A stretch of DNA of 64,000 bases from Vibrio sp. SCSIO 43136 (GCF_023716565.1 NZ_CP071848.1:186001-250000); one strand, 5' to 3'; shown: positions 43,899 through 55,655, counted from the first letter of the stretch. A program made the numbers and translations. Notes: generated by a model not told the origin, from the sequence alone.

Positions 43899-46302
43899 TT
43901 CACGACAGCTGCACAAATTTGGTGGCAGCAGTTTAGCCGACCCAGACTGTTATAAACGTGTGGTTGGGATCTTAAAAGAATACTCGCAAGTTGACGATAT
44001 CGTCGTGGTTTCTGCCGCTGGCAGCACCACCAACCAGCTACTCGCTTGGCTGGGGGCGCTGGACAAAGATGGTCGAGTGGCTCACGAGCACTTACAAAAC
44101 TTGCGTCAGTTTCAAACCTCGCTGGTGGAAGATCTGCTCGATGAAGCTTATGCCACTCCACTGCTTGAACAGCTAAATCAAGAGTTTGCTGCATTAGGTG
44201 AGTTGGGTGCACCGCTGAGTGCCACCCAAAAATCGGCAGCACTTGGTCATGGTGAAGTATGGTCTGCTCGTTTGCTAGCAGCACTACTTAGCCAAAGTGA
44301 GATGGAGTCAGTTTGGTTAGACTCTCGCGATTTTCTCCGTGCGGATTTAGGTGCGCAACCAGAAGTGGACCGAGCACGCTCTTGGCCGCTTATGAAGTCG
44401 GTGTTAGCACAGCATTCTCATTGCCGTTTAGTCATTACAGGTTTTATGGCTCGCAACCAAGCCGGTGAAACCGTGCTGCTTGGCCGTAATGGTTCGGATT
44501 ACTCTGCGACTGTGATTGGTGCGCTATCTGAGTCGAGCCGAGTGACGATTTGGAGTGATGTGGCGGGGGTGTTTAGTTCCGACCCGCGTAAAGTAGAAGA
44601 TGCTTGCTTGTTGCCGTTACTGCGATTGGATGAAGCGAGCGAACTTGCGCGCTTAGCTGCACCTGTCCTGCATAGCCGTACATTGCAGCCAGTGGCACAG
44701 AGTGCCATGGATTTACATCTTCGTTGTAGCTATCAGCCTGAATGTGGCTCCACCCGCATTGAGCGTGTGTTGGCCTCTGGTCGCGGTGCAAAAATTGTTA
44801 CTTCATTAGATGAAGTGCTGTTGTTAGAGGTCGCATTTGCTCATGGCCACGATTTTGAACGTCAGCACAAAGAGGTGCTTAATGCCCTAACGCGTGCACA
44901 ATTGCAGCCTTTGGCTCACGAGGTGCAGCAAGATAAAACCAAGCTGCTGTTAGCCTATACCGCCGAAGTTTCTGGCGAAGCCCTGAGTTATTTACAAGAC
45001 TTGAGTGTTGAAGGTGAGCTGCGTTTACGTGAAGGCTTCTCATTGATTGCTGCCGTGGGAGCTGGGGTGACTGCCAACCCAAATCACTGTTATGGCTTCT
45101 ATCAGCAATTGAAAAATGCGCCAGTGAAGTTCATCAGTGAAGCCGAATCTGGCCTGAGCTTGGTAGCAATTTTGCGCAAAGTGGATACCGAACCTCTATT
45201 GCGAGGCGTGCATGATCAATTGTTCCAAGCGCAAAAGCGTGTGGCGATTGCTCTATGTGGTAAAGGTAATATCGGCTCTGCGTGGCTTGACCTCTATGCA
45301 GAGCAGAAGAGTGAGCTGGCTAAACGTCATGGCATGAGCTTTGATTTAGTTGCTGTAGTAGATAGCCAAACCTGCTGGATGGATTTTAACGGTATTGATG
45401 CTGCCGAAGTCAACAGTCGTTACGACGATGAAGCGACCGAACACAACGGGCGCGATTGGCTTGAACAACTTGCTCATCAGACCAAGTATGATGAAGTGAT
45501 CGTGCTGGATGTCACAGCAAGTCAAAAGTTGGCCGAGCAGTACCCTGAAATTGCTGAACACGGTTTGCATCTTATCTCGGCGAACAAAGTGGCGGGCTCA
45601 GCTTCTACTGCATTCTACCACCAAGTGCTCGATGCGTTCGCTAAGACTGGTCGTCATTGGTTGTACAACGCCACTGTAGGTGCAGGGCTTCCGATCAACC
45701 ACTCGGTACGTGACCTACGTGAAAGTGGTGATGAGATTATCGCGTTGTCTGGGATTTTCTCTGGCACCTTGTCGTGGCTGTTCCAGCAGTACGATGGCAG
45801 TGTGCCGTTCAGTGATCTGGTTGATCTTGCTTGGCAACAAGGCTTAACCGAGCCTGATCCGCGTGCCGACTTAGATGGCTCTGACGTGATGCGCAAGCTG
45901 GTGATTTTGGCTCGTGAGTCGGGTTTTGATATCGAGCCTGAGCAGGTCAAGGTTGAGTCGTTGGTACCAGAAAGCTTGCAACAGGTATCGCTTGATGACT
46001 TTCTTGATAAGGCGCAAGAGCTCAGTGATGAGCTTGCCGAACGATTGGAGAAAGCTCAGCGTGAAGAGAAGGTGCTGCGTTACGTCGCCCGCTTAGAGCG
46101 TGACGGTAAAGCGACTGTCGGCGTAGAAGCGCTAAGCAAAGAGCACGCACTAGCCAACCTGTTGCCATGTGACAATATCTTTGCCCTTGAAAGTAAGTGG
46201 TACAAAGATAACCCGTTGGTGATTCGAGGTCCAGGTGCGGGTCGCGAAGTGACCGCAGGGGCACTGCAATCCGATCTTAACCGATTGGCTGGGCTGCTAT
46301 AA
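43891..46302 (+). CDS. metL: Bifunctional aspartokinase II / homoserine dehydrogenase II
   Basis: Two-enzyme fusion at the head of the methionine branch, 803 residues. The N-terminal aspartokinase has LHKFGGSSLADPDCYKRV, FMARNQAGETVLLGRNGSDYSA and the ACT-like region to about 450. The C-terminal homoserine dehydrogenase has the NAD(P) fold VAIALCGKGNIGSAWL and VGAGLPINHSVRDLRESGDEI. AAGGAG before ATG 43891 sits inside the end of metB, and the genes overlap by ATGACTAA. E. coli MetL is 810 residues and is not feedback-inhibited but is MetJ-repressed. Confidence 0.96.
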   Translation: MTNSRQLHKFGGSSLADPDCYKRVVGILKEYSQVDDIVVVSAAGSTTNQLLAWLGALDKDGRVAHEHLQNLRQFQTSLVEDLLDEAYATPLLEQLNQEFAALGELGAPLSATQKSAALGHGEVWSARLLAALLSQSEMESVWLDSRDFLRADLGAQPEVDRARSWPLMKSVLAQHSHCRLVITGFMARNQAGETVLLGRNGSDYSATVIGALSESSRVTIWSDVAGVFSSDPRKVEDACLLPLLRLDEASELARLAAPVLHSRTLQPVAQSAMDLHLRCSYQPECGSTRIERVLASGRGAKIVTSLDEVLLLEVAFAHGHDFERQHKEVLNALTRAQLQPLAHEVQQDKTKLLLAYTAEVSGEALSYLQDLSVEGELRLREGFSLIAAVGAGVTANPNHCYGFYQQLKNAPVKFISEAESGLSLVAILRKVDTEPLLRGVHDQLFQAQKRVAIALCGKGNIGSAWLDLYAEQKSELAKRHGMSFDLVAVVDSQTCWMDFNGIDAAEVNSRYDDEATEHNGRDWLEQLAHQTKYDEVIVLDVTASQKLAEQYPEIAEHGLHLISANKVAGSASTAFYHQVLDAFAKTGRHWLYNATVGAGLPINHSVRDLRESGDEIIALSGIFSGTLSWLFQQYDGSVPFSDLVDLAWQQGLTEPDPRADLDGSDVMRKLVILARESGFDIEPEQVKVESLVPESLQQVSLDDFLDKAQELSDELAERLEKAQREEKVLRYVARLERDGKATVGVEALSKEHALANLLPCDNIFALESKWYKDNPLVIRGPGAGREVTAGALQSDLNRLAGLL

Positions 46303-46321
46303 ATCGGTGTTGAAATGTCTT

Positions 46322-46356
46322 CACTCTCATTATGAATAATTTTCATGATGGGAGTG
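46322..46356 (+). repeat. Hairpin between metL and metF
   Basis: CACTCTCATTATGAA and TTCATGATGGGAGTG can pair in RNA over 15 positions using two G-U pairs. There is no T-run. It may end or attenuate metBL messages or stabilise their 3' end. Confidence 0.55.
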
Positions 46357-46387
46357 TTGACTTAATTCCTGATTCAAGTCACATTAT

Positions 46388-47356
<969 letters not shown>

Positions 47357-47369
47357 TCGATTGTTATCT

Positions 47370-47406
47370 AATAAATAAGGGAAGCCAGTGGCTTCCCTTA
47401 TTTATT
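47370..47406. terminator. Bidirectional terminator, metF / aphA
   Basis: 17-bp perfect arms AATAAATAAGGGAAGCC and complement with a 3-nt AGT loop, between convergent genes. Confidence 0.9.
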
Positions 47407-47415
47407 TTCAATGGC

Positions 47416-47955
47416 TCAAACCATCGCTTCTAGTTCTGTAAGCACCTCTTGTGCCCACTCTACCCACGCTTGTCTAAGCAGTAGGTTGCGACGAAGTGTC
47501 AGGCGCTCTAAGCGTGCTTGGGTATCAAGGGTATTGTTTGGTCCGTAGTAGACGTTCTCAATTTCTTGATAGTGGCTGATGAGCTGATTTGACTCTTCAA
47601 TCAAACCTTTTAGTTGCTCAATAAATGCTGCGCTACCTTCTACCGCGCACGCCATCAATTTGGCAGAAAACTCGTCGCGTACCGTTGGGTGCGCTGTTGG
47701 TTGTTCAAACCATTCCCCAAGCGCTTTACGGCCAGCATCAGTAATTGAATAGACTTTGCGGTCCGGTTTGCCTTCTTGTGGCTCAAGCACACAAGTGACA
47801 AGTTGATTCTGCGCCATCTTGTTCAGTTCACGGTAAACTTGCTGATGGCTCGCTTTCCAGAAATATCCGATGCTGTATGAAAATTCCTTAGTGATATCGT
47901 AGCCGGTGGCATCACGAGTACTAAGTACAGTAAGGATTACGTGTGGTAATGACAT
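47416..47955 (-). CDS. aphA: AphA, PadR-type low-cell-density quorum-sensing/virulence regulator
   Basis: 179-residue winged-helix regulator. The N-terminal domain (SLPHVILTVLSTRDATGYD, EFSYSIGYFWKASHQQVYREL, VLEPQEGKPDRKVYSITDAGR) is nearly identical to V. cholerae AphA as I recall it; the C-terminal half is the helical dimerisation region of the PadR family. AphA is the master regulator at low cell density in Vibrio, is repressed by LuxR/HapR and activated by Qrr sRNAs, and activates tcpP in V. cholerae; toxin pathways need not exist here. The ribosome site is weak (TAAAGAC). The 5' leader bears Qrr-pairing segments and a LuxR-type half-site, described separately. Confidence 0.95.
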   Translation of the reverse strand: MSLPHVILTVLSTRDATGYDITKEFSYSIGYFWKASHQQVYRELNKMAQNQLVTCVLEPQEGKPDRKVYSITDAGRKALGEWFEQPTAHPTVRDEFSAKLMACAVEGSAAFIEQLKGLIEESNQLISHYQEIENVYYGPNNTLDTQARLERLTLRRNLLLRQAWVEWAQEVLTELEAMV

Positions 47956-48045
47956 GTCTTTAATCCAATGGTCAATATTAACTCAAAAAAATGCATCAAT
48001 ACCTAATGTGCTTCTTTGTCACGTTTAGTCAGTGTATTTGATGCT

Positions 48046-48060
48046 CCCGCTTCATGCGGG
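48046..48060 (-). promoter_or_regulatory. Hairpin in the aphA leader
   Basis: CCCGC and GCGGG arms with a 5-nt loop, between the predicted Qrr-pairing site and the aphA start. No T-run follows, so it is not a simple terminator. Confidence 0.55.
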
Positions 48061-48068
48061 CCCTGTCA

Positions 48069-48091
48069 CCAATTAAGCCTATGTCACCTAG
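48069..48091 (-). promoter_or_regulatory. Predicted Qrr sRNA pairing site in the aphA leader
   Basis: The mRNA strand has CUAGGUGAC, the exact complement of the conserved Qrr core GUCACCUAG. After a 3-nt gap GGCUUA follows, complementary to UAAGCC of the first Qrr stem. Qrr activation of aphA through its leader is established in Vibrio; this site is inferred from recalled Qrr sequence. Confidence 0.7.
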
Positions 48092-48195
48092 AGGAGGGCG
48101 AGCGGTCTGTTTAGCCGTCTCTTATTTATGCCCCGTTAAGCCCTGTTGAGCTGTGGATTGTTGTAGTTATAGATGTGTACAGCGGGCGTCAAGCA

Positions 48196-48204
48196 TATCA
48201 ATAA
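48196..48204 (-). promoter_or_regulatory. LuxR/HapR-like half-site upstream of aphA
   Basis: On the minus strand TTATTGATA, a perfect half of the palindromic LuxR/HapR consensus; the second half is poor. LuxR-family repression of aphA is known. Confidence 0.5.
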
Positions 48205-48293
48205 TAATAAGCATAAAGTAGAATAGAGGGACAAAATTTCCTAAAAAACTGATAAAATTCTCATTAAGAACCTTTATCCAAATAAAAAGCCGC

Positions 48294-48318
48294 TATAAGC
48301 GGCTTTTTGTCTCATCAC
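48294..48318 (-). terminator. Terminator of ppc
   Basis: AAAAAGCCGCT / AGCGGCTTTTT with an ATA loop and a T-run on the minus strand. Confidence 0.88.
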
Positions 48319-48335
48319 TAGATGAATATCTTGCG

Positions 48336-50966
48336 TTAACCAGTGTTTCGCATACCAGCTGCTATACCGCCGATGGTTACCATTAGGGCTTCATCGAGAG
48401 CAGGGCTTGGTGCTTCACTCTGGCGAGTACGTTGCAGTAGCTCTGCTTGCAGTAGGTTAAGTGGGTAGACATAGGTGTTACGTAAGCGGATAGACTCCAA
48501 GCCCCAAGGGTCGCTTTGCATCAGGTTTTCGTTGTTTTCAACGTTAAGTACCGCTTGAATGTCTTTCTCAAGTTGACTGCGCAGCTTGTCACCTAGTGGC
48601 CACAATTCTTCAGCGGTTAGCTTCTGATCGTAGTGGCGTGAGATGCCTGGATCGCACTTGGTGTAAACCATTTCTAGCATGCCAAGACGTGTTGAGAAGA
48701 ACGGCCACTCACGGCACATCTCTTCAAGCATCGCTTGGTGACCTTTGTCGATCGAGAATTGAATCGCTTCGCCCGCTCCAAGCCACGCAGGAAGTACCAG
48801 ACGGTTTTGGCTCCAAGAGAAGATCCATGGGATTGCACGCAAGCTTTCCACACCACCGTTCGGGTTACGCTTAGCCGGTCGCGAACCTAGTGGCAATTTG
48901 CCGAGTTCTAGCTCAGGTGTTGCGCTACGGAAGTAAGGGACGAAGTCTTTTTCACCACGAACGACATTACGGTACGCTTCGCAAGAAACTTCTGATAGTA
49001 CATCCATCAGCTCTCGCCACTCTTGTTTTGGCTCTGGTGGTGGCAACAGGTTTGCTTCCAAAATGGCGCTAGCGTACATGTTGAAGCTGTTAACTGCCAC
49101 GTCAGGTAGGCCGAGCTTAAAGCGGATCATCTCGCCTTGCTCTGTTACACGTAGGCCGCCTTTCAAGCTTTGTGGTGGTTGAGAAAGCAGTGCAGCGTGG
49201 GCTGGAGCACCACCGCGACCGATAGTACCACCGCGGCCGTGGAATAGGGTTAGCTCGATGTCGGTCTCTTTAGACACTTTGACAAGCTTATCCATGGCGT
49301 CGTATTGCGCCCAACCTGCCGCCATCACACCCGCATCTTTGGCTGAGTCCGAGTAACCGATCATGACCATTTGGTGGTTTTGGATAAAGCCACGGTAAAG
49401 GTCAATCGATAGTAGTTGGCGAATCACATCTTCTGCGTTGTTCAAATCGTCTAGGGTCTCGAACAGCGGGCAAACATCCATGCGGTAAGGGCAACCTGCT
49501 TCTTGAAGCAGCAGGTGAACAGCAAGAACGTCGGATGCGGTACGTGCCATTGAAATAACGTATGCGCCGAACGCTTCACGTGGCTGTGAAGCGACAACTT
49601 TACAGGTATCAATGACTTCTTGAACGGCTTCTGATGGCTGCCAATCACGAGGTAATAGTGGACGCTTAGAGCTTAACTCGTTCACTAGGAAGGAAACTTT
49701 ATCTTGCTCACTCCACTGATCGTAATCACCGATGCCTAGGTATCGGGTCAGTTCAGAAAGAACGTCTGAGTGACGAGTGCTTTCTTGACGAATGTCGAGA
49801 CGTACTAAGTGTACGCCAAATGCTTTGATGCGACGAAGAGTATCTAGTAGCGAACCATCGGCAATTGAGCCCATGCCACACTCGTGCAGCGATTGGTAAC
49901 AGGCGTAAAGCGGTGTCCATAGCTGATCAACCGATTTAAGCGTCTGCTTGTTCGGGACATCAGTATCGTGGATTTTAGCGTCTAGGACTTCGACAGTGTC
50001 TGTGAGTAGTGTGCGCAGACCTTTTAAGATCGCACGGTACGGTTCGTGCTCGTCACCGGCCAATTCGCGCACAGTGTCGTTGCACTTGGTCATCGACAGT
50101 TCGCTGACCAGCTCTTGAATATCGGTTAAGTAAAGGTCAGCCGCTTTCCAGCGAGAAAGGCGCAGCACTTCACGAGTAATGTTGTGGGTTACAAACGGGT
50201 TGCCATCGCGGTCACCGCCCATCCAAGATGAGAAGTGTACAGGGCGAGCATCGATAGGTAGGCCTTCACCTAAGTGATTCTCCAAACGCTCGTCGAGCTC
50301 GCGTAGGAAATCAGGAACCGCTTCCCAAAGTGAGTTTTCTACCACCGCAAAGCCCCATTTAGCTTCATCCAGTGGTGTCGGGCGCTGCTGACGGATGTCG
50401 TCCGAGTGCCACATCTGAGTCACAAGCTGCTCAAGGCGGCGCTCAGTTTTTACTCGCTCTTTGTAAGAAAGGTCAGAAAGCTCTAGCTTTGATAGGCATT
50501 TGTTGATTTTGACCAGTTTGTTGATCATTGTACGACGGGTAATTTCCGTCGGGTGGGCCGTCAGAACGAGTTCGATATTAAGGTCGCGAACTGCCTGAGC
50601 TGTATCCAGTTTAGAAATATCGTTTTGTGCCAATTTGCCAAACAGAGTGTTGATAGCGTCAGGTTCACATACGTGTTCTTCACAGTGACGCGAAATGGTG
50701 TGGTATTGCTCAGCAATATTGGTCAAGTTGAGGAATTGGCTAAATGCGCGAGCGACTGGGATCAGCTCATCATCACTTAGGCTTTCAAGTTCTTTGATCA
50801 GGCGTGTTCCGTCTTCCTGATTACCACCGCGCGCTGATTTTGACAGCTGACGAATCGTTTCGACTTTCTCTAGAATAGCGTCGCCGTGAGCTTCTTGAAT
50901 CGTGTTACCAAGCAGTTGGCCTAGCATACGTACATTGCCCTTCAGCGCGGCATATTTCTCGTTCAT
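48336..50966 (-). CDS. ppc: Phosphoenolpyruvate carboxylase
   Basis: Anaplerotic enzyme fixing bicarbonate onto PEP to form oxaloacetate. 876 residues, a cytoplasmic tetramer. Motifs: [15 protein letters not shown] (catalytic His), [51 protein letters not shown] (Arg/Gly loop), and the C-terminus [28 protein letters not shown] precedes the ATG. It lies between aphA and argE, and the order ppc-argE-argCBG/H-oxyR matches E. coli. It is allosterically controlled in relatives by aspartate and acetyl-CoA. Confidence 0.97.
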   Translation of the reverse strand: MNEKYAALKGNVRMLGQLLGNTIQEAHGDAILEKVETIRQLSKSARGGNQEDGTRLIKELESLSDDELIPVARAFSQFLNLTNIAEQYHTISRHCEEHVCEPDAINTLFGKLAQNDISKLDTAQAVRDLNIELVLTAHPTEITRRTMINKLVKINKCLSKLELSDLSYKERVKTERRLEQLVTQMWHSDDIRQQRPTPLDEAKWGFAVVENSLWEAVPDFLRELDERLENHLGEGLPIDARPVHFSSWMGGDRDGNPFVTHNITREVLRLSRWKAADLYLTDIQELVSELSMTKCNDTVRELAGDEHEPYRAILKGLRTLLTDTVEVLDAKIHDTDVPNKQTLKSVDQLWTPLYACYQSLHECGMGSIADGSLLDTLRRIKAFGVHLVRLDIRQESTRHSDVLSELTRYLGIGDYDQWSEQDKVSFLVNELSSKRPLLPRDWQPSEAVQEVIDTCKVVASQPREAFGAYVISMARTASDVLAVHLLLQEAGCPYRMDVCPLFETLDDLNNAEDVIRQLLSIDLYRGFIQNHQMVMIGYSDSAKDAGVMAAGWAQYDAMDKLVKVSKETDIELTLFHGRGGTIGRGGAPAHAALLSQPPQSLKGGLRVTEQGEMIRFKLGLPDVAVNSFNMYASAILEANLLPPPEPKQEWRELMDVLSEVSCEAYRNVVRGEKDFVPYFRSATPELELGKLPLGSRPAKRNPNGGVESLRAIPWIFSWSQNRLVLPAWLGAGEAIQFSIDKGHQAMLEEMCREWPFFSTRLGMLEMVYTKCDPGISRHYDQKLTAEELWPLGDKLRSQLEKDIQAVLNVENNENLMQSDPWGLESIRLRNTYVYPLNLLQAELLQRTRQSEAPSPALDEALMVTIGGIAAGMRNTG

Positions 50967-51154
50967 TCTTCCCGCCTTGTAATAAAATTACATCCAATGT
51001 TTTTTCCCAAGACCCCAATCTAGCGAAAAAAATTGCCCTGAGTCAAATAAAGTCGTGCCTAAAATCGGGAAATCACATTTCATTGCCTAACAACAACTTG
51101 AAATATTGCCTGTATTTCAATGGTATGAAAATTAATTACATTGCTTATTTCTTG

Positions 51155-51191
51155 GGCAGGCTTACGCACAAGTTTGGTGCGTAAGCCTGCC
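51155..51191. repeat. Perfect inverted repeat between argE and ppc
   Basis: 15-bp arms GGCAGGCTTACGCAC / GTGCGTAAGCCTGCC with a 7-nt loop, 40 bp after the argE stop. It lacks a T-run on either strand, so it is either an atypical terminator of argE or a protein/RNA-binding site. Confidence 0.7.
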
Positions 51192-51231
51192 TGAAGGGTG
51201 TGTTGAACTGTCGAGGTTAACTTTCCCGAGA

Positions 51232-52368
51232 CTAGAAACAGTAGTGGCGAATGGCTCGCTTAAGCACATTGACTGTGGGGTCGATAAACTCAAACGCTAA
51301 AAACTCATCGGGTTGGTGGGCTTGATCGATTGAACCCGGCCCCAAGACCAAGGTCGGGCATAGTTGCTGTAAGAAAGGCGCTTCCGTGCAGTAGTTTACT
51401 GTTTGAGCATCGAGGCCAGATAAATTCTCCATTTGCGTGATAAACGAATGGTCATGCTGACACTCGTATCCAGGTATCGGTTCGTGAAGGGCAGTTATCT
51501 CTATTCGTTTGGGCCAGCGGGCAGTCACTTCTTTTAGTGCTTCTTTGAGAAGATTGTCCAAACCATCCAAACTCATGCCCGGCAGAGGCCTAACGTCATA
51601 ATGGAGCTCACAGCAGCCACAGATACGATTTGCGCTGTCCCCGCCATGGATGTGACCAAGGTTCATGGTGGGTGATGGGATTTCAAACCCCGGATGGTGG
51701 TAGGTCTTAATCAATGTGTCACGCAGTTGCATCATAGCAAAGAGTACCTCGTGCATGATCTCGATAGCGTTGACCCCTAATGCAGGGTTTGATGAATGGC
51801 CTGATTTGCCAGTTATCCTGATAGCATTAGCGATATGGCCTTTGTGTCCTTTTACAGGGACCAAACTGGTAGGCTCACCGATGATGCACTGATCGGGAGT
51901 AAAGGCGGCATGTTGGGCGAAATGACGAGCACCAAGCATGGTGGTTTCTTCGTCACATGTCGCTAATACATAGAGGGGTTTGACCTGCTTTGACCAATCT
52001 TGGCTTTTTACCGCTTCTAATATAAATGCAAAAAAGCCTTTCATGTCCGCCGTACCTAATCCGTAGAAACGGTTATTCGCTTCGGTGAGTGCGTGCGGGT
52101 CATAATTCCAGCGCCCTTGGTCGAAAGGTACGGTATCACTATGGCCTGAAAGTAATAATCCACCTTCGCCTTCACCCATCTGTGCAATTAGGTTATGTTT
52201 ATTCTCTTCAACTCTAACTGTTTGAGTTTTAAAGCCAAGATCTTCAAACCAAGTAGCAAGCTTGGCGATCACTTGTTGGTTTCCCTGATCCCAACTTGGG
52301 TCTGTAGAGCTGATGGAAGGGGTCGAAATGAGCTCTGAATAGGTCTGTTTAAATGATGGTATTTGCAT
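51232..52368 (-). CDS. argE: Acetylornithine deacetylase
   Basis: Zn-dependent M20-family amidohydrolase that releases ornithine from N-acetylornithine. 378 residues. Motifs: [14 protein letters not shown] (His and Asp ligands), [32 protein letters not shown] (Glu pair), and a late [16 protein letters not shown] with the last His ligand. It is divergent from argC, with an ARG box between. The ribosome site is weak (AAAG). Confidence 0.95.
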   Translation of the reverse strand: MQIPSFKQTYSELISTPSISSTDPSWDQGNQQVIAKLATWFEDLGFKTQTVRVEENKHNLIAQMGEGEGGLLLSGHSDTVPFDQGRWNYDPHALTEANNRFYGLGTADMKGFFAFILEAVKSQDWSKQVKPLYVLATCDEETTMLGARHFAQHAAFTPDQCIIGEPTSLVPVKGHKGHIANAIRITGKSGHSSNPALGVNAIEIMHEVLFAMMQLRDTLIKTYHHPGFEIPSPTMNLGHIHGGDSANRICGCCELHYDVRPLPGMSLDGLDNLLKEALKEVTARWPKRIEITALHEPIPGYECQHDHSFITQMENLSGLDAQTVNYCTEAPFLQQLCPTLVLGPGSIDQAHQPDEFLAFEFIDPTVNVLKRAIRHYCF

Positions 52369-52435
52369 GCTTTATTACTTCTACTGTTGACAGCGCATCC
52401 ATAAGAGGATAAAACACATATTAAATCAATTTAAA

Positions 52436-52449
52436 TGAATAAAAACTCA
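52436..52449. promoter_or_regulatory. ARG box between argE and argC
   Basis: TGAAT-AAAA-ACTCA, one mismatch from the ArgR half-operator consensus TGAATwwwwATTCA. ArgR normally needs two boxes; the partner is not clear, with weak flanking candidates only. Confidence 0.72.
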
Positions 52450-52507
52450 AATTGACGCAATTGAAAAGTATTTCTAGTCACTTTGAGTCCATACTGGATG
52501 TGTTGAG

Positions 52508-53512
52508 ATGTTGAAAACCGTAATTGTAGGAGCAAGTGGCTATACCGGTGCTGAATTAGCACTGATGGTCGTCAAACACCCAAACCTCACGCTAGCAGGT
52601 TTATACGTGTCCGCCAATAGCCTTGATGCACATAAACCTTTGAGTGCGCTGCATGGTTCATTAAAAGGTCTGGTTGACGATGCAGTGCAGCCTTTGACGG
52701 ATGTTACTGAGGTCGCCCAGCAAGCGGACGTGGTGTTTTTGGCAACGGCTCATGAAGTGAGTCATGACCTTGCACCACAGTTTTTAGCCAAGGGTTGTAA
52801 AGTGTTTGATTTGTCTGGTGCCTTCCGTGTCAGCGCAGATAACTTCTACCCAGATTACTACGGCTTTGAACACCAGCATTCAGATTGGTTAGCAAAGGCG
52901 GTCTATGGGCTTGCTGAATGGAATGAAAGCCAAATCGCTACGGCCGATTTAGTGGCAGTACCAGGCTGTTATCCAACGGCGTCTCAGATTGCGCTTAAAC
53001 CTGTGATTGAAGTGGGCCTTTTAAACAATGAGATGATGCCAGTCATCAACGCAACCAGTGGTGTTTCGGGTGCGGGTCGTAAAGCGAGCATGACCAACAG
53101 CTTTTGTGAAGTCAGCCTGCAACCTTATGGCGTCTTCGGCCATCGTCATCAACCAGAAATCAGCACTCATTTAGATTGTGACGTTATTTTCACGCCACAC
53201 CTTGGCAACTTTAAACGCGGCATCTTAGCGACGATTACTTGTCAGTTAAACGCAGGTGTCACGCAGCAACAAGTGACAGAGGCTATCGAGCAAGCTTACC
53301 AAGACAAACCATTGGTGAGAGTTCTTGGTGGTGAAATGCCATCGATTCAAAACGTGGCAAACACGCCATTTGTTGATTTGGGATGGAAAGTGCAAGGCCA
53401 GCATCTGATCTTGGTTTCAGCGATCGATAACCTATTAAAAGGTGCGGCGAGCCAAGCAATGCAGTGTCTCAACATTCGTTATGGCTATGCGCCAATGACG
53501 TCTTTGGTTTAA
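52508..53512 (+). CDS. argC: N-acetyl-gamma-glutamyl-phosphate reductase
   Basis: NADPH-dependent third step of arginine synthesis. 334 residues. It has the dinucleotide fold [20 protein letters not shown], the active-site Cys in [14 protein letters not shown], and the substrate loop [17 protein letters not shown]. It is the first gene of the argCBGH(A) unit, preceded by the ARG box. Its TAA overlaps a possible ATG for argB. The ribosome site is weak. Confidence 0.96.
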   Translation: MLKTVIVGASGYTGAELALMVVKHPNLTLAGLYVSANSLDAHKPLSALHGSLKGLVDDAVQPLTDVTEVAQQADVVFLATAHEVSHDLAPQFLAKGCKVFDLSGAFRVSADNFYPDYYGFEHQHSDWLAKAVYGLAEWNESQIATADLVAVPGCYPTASQIALKPVIEVGLLNNEMMPVINATSGVSGAGRKASMTNSFCEVSLQPYGVFGHRHQPEISTHLDCDVIFTPHLGNFKRGILATITCQLNAGVTQQQVTEAIEQAYQDKPLVRVLGGEMPSIQNVANTPFVDLGWKVQGQHLILVSAIDNLLKGAASQAMQCLNIRYGYAPMTSLV

Positions 53513-53523
53513 TGGAGCGGGAT

Positions 53524-54306
53524 ATGAGTAAAACTCCTTTAGTGATCAAACTTGGTGGTGCAGCGCTTGAGTGTGAAGAGACACTTGGCAAGCTATTTGG
53601 TGCAGTTCAAAGCTACCAAGCGACTGCACAGCGCCCAATAGTGGTGGTGCATGGTGGTGGTTACCTAGTGGATCAGCTGATGGCTGACCTAAATCTAAAA
53701 ACCGTAAAGAAAAATGGCCTGCGTGTAACGCCTTACGACCAAATTAGCGTGATTGCTGGCGCATTGGCGGGCACGGCCAACAAGCTGCTGCAAGGTGCGG
53801 CGATCAAAGCCAATATCCAGTCAGTGGGTTTAAGCCTTGCTGATGGTGGACTTTGTCAGATTTCAGAACTGGACCCCGAGCTGGGTGCAGTGGGCAATGC
53901 AACTCCTGGTAACCCACTAGTGCTGCAAGCGATTTTAGCAACAGGCAGCATTGCCATCATTAGTTCTATCGGCATGACAGAGCAAGGCCAGTTAATGAAT
54001 GTGAACGCTGATCAAGCCGCTGTCGCAGTGGCAGGCGCGCTTGATGCTGAGCTGGTACTGCTTTCCGATGTGAGCGGTGTACTGGATGGCAAAGGTCACC
54101 TGTTGGCACAGCTTGATGAGAAAACAGCAGAAGAGTTAATTAAAGGGCAGGTGATCACCGACGGTATGATCGTCAAAGTGAAAGCTGCGCTTCAAGCGGC
54201 CAACGAACTTGGTCGCCCAATTGAGGTCGCCACTTGGCGTTACCCAGAGAAATTAAACCAGTTGTTCTCAGGCGAGAGCATTGGCACCCAATTTTTACCA
54301 AATTAA
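53524..54306 (+). CDS. argB: N-acetylglutamate kinase
   Basis: Second arginine step, phosphorylating N-acetylglutamate. 260 residues from ATG 53524 ([17 protein letters not shown]), with GGAGCGGG upstream; ATG 53512 overlapping the argC stop is an alternative. Motifs: [24 protein letters not shown], and [19 protein letters not shown]. Short non-inhibited AGKs lack the N-terminal helix of arginine-sensitive kinases, as here, so feedback control is expected at the synthase instead. Confidence 0.95.
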   Translation: MSKTPLVIKLGGAALECEETLGKLFGAVQSYQATAQRPIVVVHGGGYLVDQLMADLNLKTVKKNGLRVTPYDQISVIAGALAGTANKLLQGAAIKANIQSVGLSLADGGLCQISELDPELGAVGNATPGNPLVLQAILATGSIAIISSIGMTEQGQLMNVNADQAAVAVAGALDAELVLLSDVSGVLDGKGHLLAQLDEKTAEELIKGQVITDGMIVKVKAALQAANELGRPIEVATWRYPEKLNQLFSGESIGTQFLPN

Positions 54307-54363
54307 TGGAATATCCTTGGCACTGACCGCCTAGCGCAGCGCCGAAGACTTAGGAGAGAGAAA

Positions 54364-55578
54364 ATGAGCAAAGTAAGTGTAAATAAAGTGGTTGTCGCTT
54401 ATTCAGGCGGTCTAGATACATCTGTGATCATCCCGTGGCTAAAAGAAAACTACGATTGTGAAGTGGTCGCTTTCGTGGCCGATGTTGGTCAGGGTGACGA
54501 AGAGCTGCAAGGCATTGAAGAAAAAGCTAAAGCGTCAGGTGCCTCTGAGTGTTACATCGCCGATCTGAAAGAAGAGATGGTGGCAGAGTACATCTACCCA
54601 ACGCTGAAAACAGGTGCGCTATACGAAGGCAAATACCTACTAGGTACTTCAATGGCACGTCCTATCATTGCTAAAGCACAGGTAGAAGTTGCACGTAAAG
54701 TCGGTGCCGATGCACTATGTCACGGCTGTACGGGTAAAGGAAACGACCAAGTACGTTTTGAAGGCGCATTTGCCGCACTGGCACCTGATCTACAAGTGAT
54801 TGCTCCTTGGCGTGAGTGGGATTTGGTCAGCCGTGAAGAGTGCCTAGATTACCTCGCTGAGCGTAACATCCCATGTAGCGCTTCTCTGACCAAGATCTAC
54901 TCGCGTGATGCGAACGCTTGGCACATTTCAACCGAAGGCGGTGTGCTAGAAGATACCTGGAATGCTCCAAATGAAGATTGCTGGGTTTGGACAGTCGATC
55001 CTGAGCAAGCGCCAAACGAAGCTGAATACGTATCGCTAAAAGTTGAACAGGGTGCGGTGGTTGAAGTCGATGGCGAAGCTATGACTCCGTACAACGCACT
55101 AACTTACCTAAACGAGAAAGGTGCAAAACACGGCGTAGGTCGTATCGATATCGTTGAAAACCGTCTAGTAGGTATGAAGTCTCGTGGCTGTTACGAAACA
55201 CCGGGAGGCACCATCATGATGGAAGCTTTACGTGCTGTTGAGCAGCTGGTGTTGGACAAGTCAGCGTTTGAATTCCGTGAAGAACTGGGTTTGAAAGCGT
55301 CTCACCTGGTGTACGATGGTCGTTGGTTCACTCCGCTTTGTAAGTCTATTCTTGCAGCGACCGAAGAACTGGCGCAAGATGTGAACGGCGAAGTAGTGAT
55401 CAAGCTGTACAAAGGCCAAGCAACAGTGACTCAGAAGCGTTCTGATAACAGCCTGTACTCTGAAGAGTTTGCGACCTTTGGCGAAGATGAAGTATATGAC
55501 CAAAGCCATGCAGGCGGCTTCATTCGTCTTTACTCTCTATCAAGCCGCATTCGCGCATTGAACGAAGCAAAAAAATAA
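54364..55578 (+). CDS. argG: Argininosuccinate synthase
   Basis: ATP-dependent ligation of citrulline and aspartate. 404 residues. The PP-loop is [17 protein letters not shown]; further motifs are [33 protein letters not shown] and [26 protein letters not shown] precedes the ATG. It sits within the arg operon between argB and argH(A); E. coli argG is elsewhere, so operon content differs. A small hairpin follows before argH(A). Confidence 0.97.
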   Translation: MSKVSVNKVVVAYSGGLDTSVIIPWLKENYDCEVVAFVADVGQGDEELQGIEEKAKASGASECYIADLKEEMVAEYIYPTLKTGALYEGKYLLGTSMARPIIAKAQVEVARKVGADALCHGCTGKGNDQVRFEGAFAALAPDLQVIAPWREWDLVSREECLDYLAERNIPCSASLTKIYSRDANAWHISTEGGVLEDTWNAPNEDCWVWTVDPEQAPNEAEYVSLKVEQGAVVEVDGEAMTPYNALTYLNEKGAKHGVGRIDIVENRLVGMKSRGCYETPGGTIMMEALRAVEQLVLDKSAFEFREELGLKASHLVYDGRWFTPLCKSILAATEELAQDVNGEVVIKLYKGQATVTQKRSDNSLYSEEFATFGEDEVYDQSHAGGFIRLYSLSSRIRALNEAKK

Positions 55579-55606
55579 TAACACCTTATACACGGAAGCA
55601 ACCCAA

Positions 55607-55633
55607 GGCCGGGTGATGTTTAACCCGGCTTTT
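55607..55633 (+). repeat. Hairpin between argG and argH(A)
   Basis: GCCGGGT / ACCCGGC stem with a TTTT tail, 30 bp after argG. A weak intra-operon terminator or attenuator would lower argH(A) relative to argG. Confidence 0.55.
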
Positions 55634-55655
55634 CGATATCAGCAGGAGAGACGCA

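Larger units (their letters stand above)
47956..48335. other. Regulatory region between aphA and ppc
   Basis: 380 bp. From right to left it holds the ppc terminator (48294-48318), a LuxR-like half-site (48196-48204), a Qrr-pairing stretch (48069-48091) and a leader hairpin (48046-48060). No open frame is convincing. Confidence 0.75.
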
